Shown here: positions 57,424-64,000 of the stretch, in pieces
Layout: the number at the start of each line of letters is the position of its first letter
How positions within the stretch are numbered: position 1 is the stretch's first letter
NCBI RefSeq assembly: GCF_000264905.1
Contig: NW_006763139.1
Coordinates: 507,949 to 571,948, forward strand
Length of the DNA: 64,000 bases
Direction: 5' to 3'
DNA from: Stereum hirsutum FP-91666 SS1
Lineage: Eukaryota; Basidiomycota; Agaricomycetes; Russulales; Stereaceae
Made by a program: the position numbers and the translations under genes
The notes under the pieces: model-generated
What the model saw: the letters and a program-made list of their open reading frames with translations, nothing else
What the model was told of the DNA's origin: nothing
The model's database searches: none

Positions 57424-59104
57424 TCATGAACCAGAAGGCTGAGATCGCCTTGGGCGACTCTTTGTTCCCTGAGGGATGAAGGTCATCCCCTCGCCATTGT
57501 CCTCCTCGTCCGTCACGTCCTCGGCTTTCGCCCTTCCTGTGCCTTTCGACCTTCCCTTCCCTTTTACCCTTCCTTTCCCCGTTCCTTTCCCTTTTCTCTC
57601 TCCTTTTCCTTGTGCCACTTTCCCTTTTGTAGCATTCGAGGCAGATTCTCCGGCTGCCTTGTTTGCCTTGTAGGCGCGATACCAACCTTCTGGATCCTTC
57701 GCGGCGATATCACGCTGGAATTCATCGTCGTAACCGATACATTTCAGAGCATACATCCCTAGTCTCTGAAAAGCGACATTGAGAAAGCGTCAGTCCAGCC
57801 GTCTGGGTATGGGAAGTAAAGTGAATTCGCAAGCGCACTTGCTCTCCATGGTCGAAAGCCTGCAGTATTTCCAGCTCTGTTATGTTTTGAAATGAGTTTG
57901 TTGATTGATACGCTTCTTTCAACTCCTGCATGGTGGGTTCTCGCTGGAGGTCTCGCCGGAGGATGATACTCCCTCTCACGTCATGTCCCCAATCCATCTC
58001 TTTGATACGGTTTGCCCACCACATCTTGAGCTGAACTTGATATCAGCTGAAGCCTAGCAGTGAGGATCGAGAAGCGGCTTACACTCTGATTCTGCAGGAT
58101 CCATCGAGCTTGCGACAGCGGCGGCGCCAATGTCGCACGATAGATCCCTTGTTGCAACCATCGGTGCTTGCCCAGGTGCGAGAATACTATAAATTCTGCC
58201 CCGTTTAGCGAGTGATCTCTATCGTGCGGTTCTTGCATGAATAACAACCCGTTGAATCCAGGGATTCGGGGCCCACTCGGATGACCTTCGACGATGTTGA
58301 GGAAGCAGATACGGCGACCCTTTAATTTCTCTGTGACAAACATCATCTGATGATGGCAGCCGAAGACGGTGCTCATGAACCTGCGAGAAACCTGGAGATA
58401 GCGGATGGCGGGATCGAGCGTGACAGGGAAGGGATCGTTCCCGATGTTGCGGAGGAGTTCTTCCATGGCGTCATCGTCGAATCCTTTATCGTTCTTGGCC
58501 TTGGCCAGGACACCGTACGTTCTTGCGAGCTGCATGCATGTGTATTGGAGAGTCAGATCTGGAAACATAGAACTCATTCGAAGAACACGACGTACGTCTC
58601 GAGCTTCTTGGACAGAAGGCGTCTGTCGAGTGCCATTCGTTACTGGATTGGTAGTGAGTACCTGAGCGACGCTGTCCTCGCGACGTTCGGCCTTGATGCG
58701 CGCGGGGGGGCGAGATGACGTGCGTTGTGGCGTACGTGAACTTGAAGGGCCCTGGGCCGCTGCGTTTCCCTGAACATCGCTGAGAGCAGAAAAACCGGCT
58801 CTAGATCTCAGTCAATTTGACGATTGAAACGCGAAAACCAGACCATCATACCGCGACGATTCGGCTCGACGTGACTGAGACCGCTCACGCTTCGCTTCTT
58901 GCAGCGTCGGCACCACAACCTCTAACTTAACCCGTTTCACGCTGATGACAGGCTTGATATCCTGAATATCGTCGAGAGAGTCAGTATCATCATGCTACTT
59001 GGCGAAGGGTTTGAAGGGAGATAAACCTTCGCATCCGGTGTTAAAGACCTAGGCGGTTCTGGCTTCACAATCACCAAGGGAGAACGCTTCCTTTTCATAG
59101 ACAT
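57424..59104 (-). CDS. Uncharacterised nuclear-looking protein, paralog 3 (probable DUF6697 family)
   Basis: Function unknown. ATG 59104 gives MSMKRKRSPLVIVKPEPPRS (basic cluster plus VKPE), then DIKPVISVKRVKLEVVVPTL with a second psi-K-x-E. The domain includes PFPVTLDPAIRYLQVSRRFM, RRICFLNIVEGHPSGPRIPG, FIVFSHLGKHRWLQQGIYRA and LAPPLSQARWILQNQ. The helical segment is REPTMQELKEAYQSTNSF with ITELEILQAFDHGEQ, then MYALKCIGYDDEFQRDIAAK. A Lys/Gly repeat tract (57535-57640) and the acidic DVTDEEDNGEG lead to FIPQGTKSRPRRSQPSGS at TGA 57426-57424. The order of parts is identical to paralog 2. It shares a 563-nt divergent upstream region with the p31comet-like gene. Confidence 0.76.
57535..57640 (-). 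repeat. Lys/Gly-rich codon repeat in paralog 3
   Basis: Runs of codons for GKGERKGKGTGKG and VKGKGRSKGTGRAK form a near-tandem tract in an otherwise alignable protein. Paralogs 1 and 2 have only a short Lys-rich stretch here, so the tract expanded after duplication. Confidence 0.75.
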
Positions 59105-59667
59105 GGTTTGTGGTCGATATTTCGTCGAGTCAAGCGGATAGTGAGCGAAGATATATAGCAGCCCGACGATGATGGAGGTAATGACAGAAGAGAACGCTTG
59201 GTTGGCAAGCTGGTGCCGTTAACTCTACGTAATGTAGTCACCGCTCCAGCCTGAGGAACTCGAAGACAGACATGATTGTGCGGCGGGTCGAGGAGTATCA
59301 TAGCCAAAGTAAAAAAGAGTTCCCAATAATTTCAACTGGCCACGCAACTAAACTAGAGGTCACATTGTATATGGGTCAAGTTCCCTGTTGTGAAAGTAAA
59401 AATCAAGGGCTCACCGGAGGACAGAATTTCAACCGCCTCACGGTCACGGGTATTTCCGACGCGGGAATAACGACCACGTGATGGACGCGTGTCGGAGTCT
59501 GAACGTGCAGCGCGTCGTGTCACCAGTCGAACGAACATAAGACACGACTAACACTTCTGCACTCAACGCTCATCTCCCATCCGCCGTATACTCTAGTTGC
59601 TCTCTTTTCTATTGCCGACTATTGATCATAAGCGATAACCACCTAAAGTCGACTATCATAGCTCGAC
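59105..59667. promoter_or_regulatory. Divergent upstream region of paralog 3 and the p31comet-like gene
   Basis: 563 nt without coding evidence. It carries the CTACGTAAT-GTAGTC block at 59225-59244 that is also seen upstream of paralog 2. Confidence 0.45.
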
Positions 59668-61352
59668 ATGACCGTCCTAGTACCATCCTTTCTACCTCCA
59701 CCGCCTTCTACACACCAGCCTCTCCCACTTATTGTCAAACCAACTCTAGAGCCTCGACAGCACGCGGAACCAACACCAAATCTGTCAAAGTTACCACAAG
59801 TGGGGACACCTTTGGAAGAAATACGGTTGAGCATCCCCGAAGTACGTCTCCCAGTGGCGAGCATATCGGATGAGATGGCAGCGGCAATGACGGTTGGATT
59901 ACTTGGACATGTTTTGTTTCTCAAGAACCAAATACCATTGTATGTTCCTTATTTGAGACTCTGTACTTTCCTTTGCCCGACCATGCACGAGAGCGGTACT
60001 TCCATCGCCTTGCTCTGGTCTTGCATACCTTTTCTTCTGCCGCACTAAGCTCACACTGTTTTTTTATCACCTCAGACCGATAAACCAGCTCTACCGACTG
60101 TCATCTCCACCATCCAAAAAAACTACACCCTCTAATACGCTCAATAGCCAAAAGGCCATCAAAAAGCGCACCGACCTCATCGAAGCTTTCGATGAACTGT
60201 CCTGTCACCTCCAGTCTACTTTCAGCGCCCTCAGTACCGCCCTCGCTCACTCCAAATCTCCTCACCAATCGAATCTTCCAATTGGACGCTCAGGGCGTCA
60301 GGATGAGAATGCGCAGCCCATGGATGGACAGGGGATAGGTGGAGGAGCGGTGCAGAGAGCCAATGCGTATGTGGCATTTGTGTTGGGGCCGACGGTGGGG
60401 GTTCCGAAGGCAAGAGTTATATTATCTCTGGAAGGCCTCGACGTGAAGGTATGGGGAACTAGGAAGGAAACACCGTCGGTTCAGCACTCTAGCTCCGCCG
60501 ATCCGAACGAGGGCAGGGTGAAAGTTGAGGAAAGTAGCATCTTTGACGAGGATATTGAGGCGGACAGTGACGTCGAGCCCCTCCCGTCTGACAGCGACGA
60601 TGAGGATTCCGATACAGCTAGTTCCAGCGAGACTGAGAGCGAGGAACCCACATACGCCGCACAGCAAGCATTTCTTGACGCTCAAACTCGCCTTCTATCC
60701 AGACGACTGGCGGAAGCCAATGCGTCCGAAGAAGGCGGTCTTGCTAGTGAAATGGGTGCGTGACAAATTCTCTGATCTCATGATATGTAGGTGACCCAGC
60801 TTTTTCATATGCTAACCTTCCCCTCGCCTTCCAGGACTTACACAAACGCACGTCTTGATCCGCGCTCCGCGTCGCTTCACCCATCCATCCTGGCGTCCCC
60901 TCCAATCCCACACTTCTTCCCTGGACAACACCCTCCGCGACTTTCTAGACTACTCACAACTCTCGGTGTCACCTACCACTGCCTCCGCTAGTGCCAACAC
61001 CACCACAACCACCACATCTCGCCCGGATAGTGAATCTCCGGAGGAAGCAGGCGCAGATGATTCCGCTCGTTCTTCAGTAGGCGGGGGATCGTTCGGATTG
61101 GCGATGAAGGCGAAGAAAATGTGGAAAGGGGGTGTAAAGACGGAAGGTGTTTGGATCGGATGTGATGGTGTGCGGAGAACGAGGCATTCCATTGATACTG
61201 GCCGTCGTCCAGATGTAGACTTGACTGTCGAAGGAGAGACCGCGGCGGGCGAAGTTCCACGGATGGAGGCGGAGGGTGGCGTAGTGGACGAGGAGGATGA
61301 GATGATCTGGTGGGCTTGGGACGGGAAGTTGGTTGGCTTTTCGGAGTGGTAA
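59668..61352 (+). CDS. Likely p31comet (MAD2L1BP) homolog
   Basis: 489 residues from three exons (59668-59939, 60076-60755, 60835-61352). After a Pro-rich N-terminus, residues about 70-110 read AAAMTVGLLGHVLFLKNQIP, then LPINQLYRL. This matches the start of the human p31comet HORMA-like core (LLKHIMYQ...QLPLPYEQL, from memory). KKRTDLIEAFDELSCHLQST follows as the next helix, then VPKARVILSLEGLDV in place of the human strand ending ELDLSL. An acidic Ser-rich insertion (60540-60660) is lineage-specific. The C-terminus EMIWWAWDGKLVGFSEW matches the human ending YIWFQAPVTFKGFRE. p31comet binds closed MAD2 and, with TRIP13, silences the spindle checkpoint. The match is remote but covers both ends in order. 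Confidence 0.62.
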
Positions 61353-62125
61353 GATCGGTTTGTCGTTACTATATGTGAGTATGCCGGTGGGGCGGTCGGT
61401 GTGCTCTTGAACTCATGGACATATATGTGTCTACGAAGGTCTGTATAGTCTCGGAGGTTCAGATTTTTTACGTGCATTTTGCTGTCCTTTTTCTCTACGC
61501 ATCTACGCAACACACCATTCATCATCACTAACCCGCAACATAGCATCATTCAATCATCGACGTAGGACACTGTCTGTACATAGTCATGACCACAATCACA
61601 TACAAGTACTTCTCGTAGCGCCCAAGGGTCGATGTTCTTTTGGGTTATTTCGCCGCCACATCTTGCATGTGGCAGCGTCACTGCCAATGGTCTTACGAAC
61701 TTAACTCCCACGCATTCTACAGAACACGAATTTATCCGATTTTCTCCTGTCCCACTCTTGTACGACGTTTTGTTCTTACTAACTACACCATCGTCCAACT
61801 ATCCTTGGAGGACAAGTGCGGAATAATGGTTGACCTCAAACAATCTCTGAGCATCGTTGTGATCTACGAGACTTGCGCCGGTCAGATCCACTGCCTAGGG
61901 GATAGTCGATGTCGTACCCACTGGCACATACGAGTACTTAACTCGAGTGGGGAGCCACGAGCATTTCTGGTTCGTGTTGTCAACTGGATGTAACACCAGT
62001 TATGTTCTCGTTTGCTTTCCCATAATGTAGATTTACAACATCAATTGGGGCTCCCGTGTGCGTATTCGCCTTGTCTATCAAAGTCCTACGTCCACAACCA
62101 TACATAAGTCCATTGGACATGGATC
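61353..62125. other. Intergenic with a possible small Cys-rich ORF
   Basis: On the minus strand, 61550 to about 61750 encodes KFVRPLAVTLPHARCGGEIT, then ALREVLVCDCGHDYVQTVSY before TGA. A likely acceptor (ctgtag) precedes it near 61754. The CGG...CDCGHD pattern suggests half of a zinc ribbon, but no upstream exon or ATG is evident. Overlapping plus-strand frames look like shadows. Confidence 0.3.
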
Positions 62126-64000
62126 ATGGGCTGTCTCTGAAACCCATGAGAAACTGCATGATCTGGAATGCGGCCTGTAATAGAAGAATGGAAAGGAGTG
62201 TTACGCGTCAGCTCTCATATTCGTTCGCAGGAGACGTTAGGTATAAGGTTCAGTCGGGCTTACGATTGGTGAGTATTGCGGGACCCTAGATGACAGAGAA
62301 CGTATCGGGAAATGGAAGTCGTCAGCATATCTCAGCGTAAACATCAAAATGCGAGGTATGACGGGAAGGGACATCGAGGAAAAGAAAGACGCACATGTGT
62401 CCACTGAGAGCGACTTCGTAGTAAGTCAACCCGCGCTCCGTGTGTGTATTACCGAGCGGGACGTCACCGACGATGAAGGAATCGTTGGCGATGGGCGTCT
62501 GGAAGCCTTGGAGCCCATTCCCTACGTATCAACAGCACAACAGAAGAGCTCATCAGAATCAAAACCGCCGCGGAGGACAGAAGTGCAGTCAAGAAAAGAC
62601 GCTCTGGTACGTACAGGTCATGCTGCGAACCAAGATTGTTATTAGGACATAGGTGACCATCCGACAAGGGTCGAGAACCACTTACTTTTGGAGCGCAATC
62701 CTGGCTCCATCCGCAATCAAGATAAAGTCTCCCAGACCGTGCACAACTACAGTCCTGTTGCTCTTTTCTATCACATTGGCGAGGACACCATTGACAGCGG
62801 GAGGCAACGATGCGTCACCGTTCGGGAAGACGTCCACGTCGCTACACTCGGACCAACTGACGTTCGTTGGGGCATGGATCGCTTCTTTGACATCGGTACG
62901 GTCGAAGTAGAGCGGGAGGGTCTGAGCCTGTTCAAAAGAGCCTGGGAAGCCGAGGACGTCCCATAAGATGGGCCACTAAGTCCGAAGCCGTCGTCAACAC
63001 TATAGGCGCGATTGTGATATGTGTTGTAAGACTCACGGTGTCGAAGATGCGGTAAATGTTGAACGCAGGGTTCACAGTGACCGCCTCGTCAAAGATCATG
63101 TCCCAAACGTCACATCCACGGTCGTTTTCGGTAGACGTTCCGGGCAGGGGAAGAGGCCCGTCTGGAGGGAAGGTGACGAATTTGTCAACGTAGCCGGTGT
63201 AGTTACATTTTGCGGCAGTGGCATCGAGCTGGGCTGTAAAATTTTGACTATATTCGATATTACCAAGGAATATGTTATTGAGATGGATCGAAATGAGAGC
63301 ACAGAAATACGGACCTGAAAGAGAAGACATGTTCATATTTGTGCACGAAGTCTACAGCGGGGATCTGACTCTGGACTACGTCCCACCCGATCACAGCTGA
63401 TGAGCACAATAATGTCAGTCGCAGACACCGTCACTGGGGAAGATGAGGTTCCGCTCACGATCCGAGATCCAGATACCCTGCAGGTTCAGGTCTAGCGCCC
63501 CTTCGTTCTCGTAAATATAGTTCGCGATGTCTGTTCTCAGCTATTAGCGACACCGCTACACCAGGACACCATGCCTCCACTCAAATAGTCGATATTCCAA
63601 TACTCACAAGGAACGTACATTCCAGCATACTGGCCGTAAATTTGATTAATTAACGACGTCAGCTAGACAGAATCAGGAAAGCAACGCACGCTTTCTCCAG
63701 AAAGGTAGAAGTTCTTCCCTTTCAGCTCGCTGAACACCTCAAGGAACTGTTGAAAGAACCCTACGAGTTGTTCCGCGACGTCATTCTCATCCTATTAAGA
63801 AGCGATCAACGTCGTACATCAATCTTTGTCAAGGAGAAAGAGGTTTCCAGTCAACGGGGACGCACCTGAGCGGTAGGTGTACCCTGACTGAATCCAGTTC
63901 CCACGGGTTGCTCGACAAAGAGGATACTCGACAAGTTAGTCCAACTTCGATCGTTTATGGTCGGTTTAGCTGTGCCGGTAGCTTGAGTGAATGGCTAAGA
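62126..64000 (-). CDS. Serine carboxypeptidase, family S10 (copy B, N-terminus beyond window)
   Basis: Close paralog of the gene at 26894-29689, on the opposite strand. Visible from [20 protein letters not shown] at the right edge to GFRDSP and TGA 62128-62126. The catalytic Ser is in FYLSGES|YAGMYVP (split by an intron at the same position as copy A), the Asp in [14 protein letters not shown] and the His in [15 protein letters not shown]. Between them are [43 protein letters not shown] and [11 protein letters not shown]. By eye the exon coding [20 protein letters not shown] differs from copy A at roughly one base in eight or nine. The signal peptide and the NGGPGCSS exon lie outside. All catalytic residues in view are intact. 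Confidence 0.92.

Noticed and set aside
1..64000. CRISPR arrays, operons, ribosome-binding sites, transposon terminal repeats
   Set aside because: The DNA is eukaryotic nuclear. I saw no regularly spaced repeats and no transposase, integrase or reverse-transcriptase motifs.

Overview
The window looks like nuclear DNA of an agaricomycete (mushroom-forming basidiomycete). Genes are closely spaced on both strands. Most are cut by many 50-110 nt introns with GTRNGT donors, CTRAY-type branch points and AG acceptors. Several families are typical of Agaricomycetes: F-box-like proteins, UstYa/DUF3328, a But2-like membrane protein and a probable DUF6697 family. I recognised no rRNA, tRNA, CRISPR array or intact transposon. 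Exon joins were done by eye, so internal boundaries are approximate unless positions are given.

Layout. 1-3266 (+): 3' part of a Yta7/ATAD2-type AAA+ bromodomain chromatin factor. 3653-5559 (+): first of three paralogs of an uncharacterised nuclear-looking family. 7401-8273 (-): glutathione S-transferase. 9053-10176 (-): YqcI/YcgG-family protein. 12264-14961 (+): secreted catalase. 15936-16709 (+): nucleotidyltransferase-fold protein. About 17.5-17.9 kb (+): unrecognised spliced gene. 18459-19254 (+): UstYa-like protein, convergent with a But2-like membrane protein (19389-20628, -). 21216-21894 (-): RidA-family protein. 23014-25892 (+): two tandem F-box-like genes. 26894-29689 (+): S10 serine carboxypeptidase. 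30249-33196 (+): Hrp1-type two-RRM protein, convergent with Rna14/CstF77 (34074-37689, -). 37995-40918 (+): GH85 endo-beta-N-acetylglucosaminidase, divergent from rna14. 41175-44167 (-): amino-acid permease. 45106-49082 (-): OPT oligopeptide transporter. A 3.6 kb gene-poor gap follows. 52738-54924 (+): nodulin-like MFS transporter. 55158-57042 and 57424-59104 (-): the other two paralogs of the uncharacterised family, in tandem. 59668-61352 (+): a likely p31comet (MAD2L1BP) homolog. 62126 to beyond 64000 (-): a second S10 carboxypeptidase, a close inverted paralog of the one at 27-29.7 kb.

How genes may work together (inference): two secreted S10 carboxypeptidases, an amino-acid permease and an oligopeptide transporter fit a protein-nitrogen scavenging lifestyle. 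Hrp1 and Rna14 belong to the same mRNA 3'-end cleavage machinery and are convergent neighbours.

Most unusual observation: the OPT gene appears to contain three successive single-nucleotide exons (46744, 46681, 46570). They split what looks like one 339-nt intron into four introns of 106, 62, 110 and 58 nt, each with its own donor, branch point and acceptor. Other very short exons (10-18 nt) occur in this gene and in neighbouring transporter and enzyme genes.
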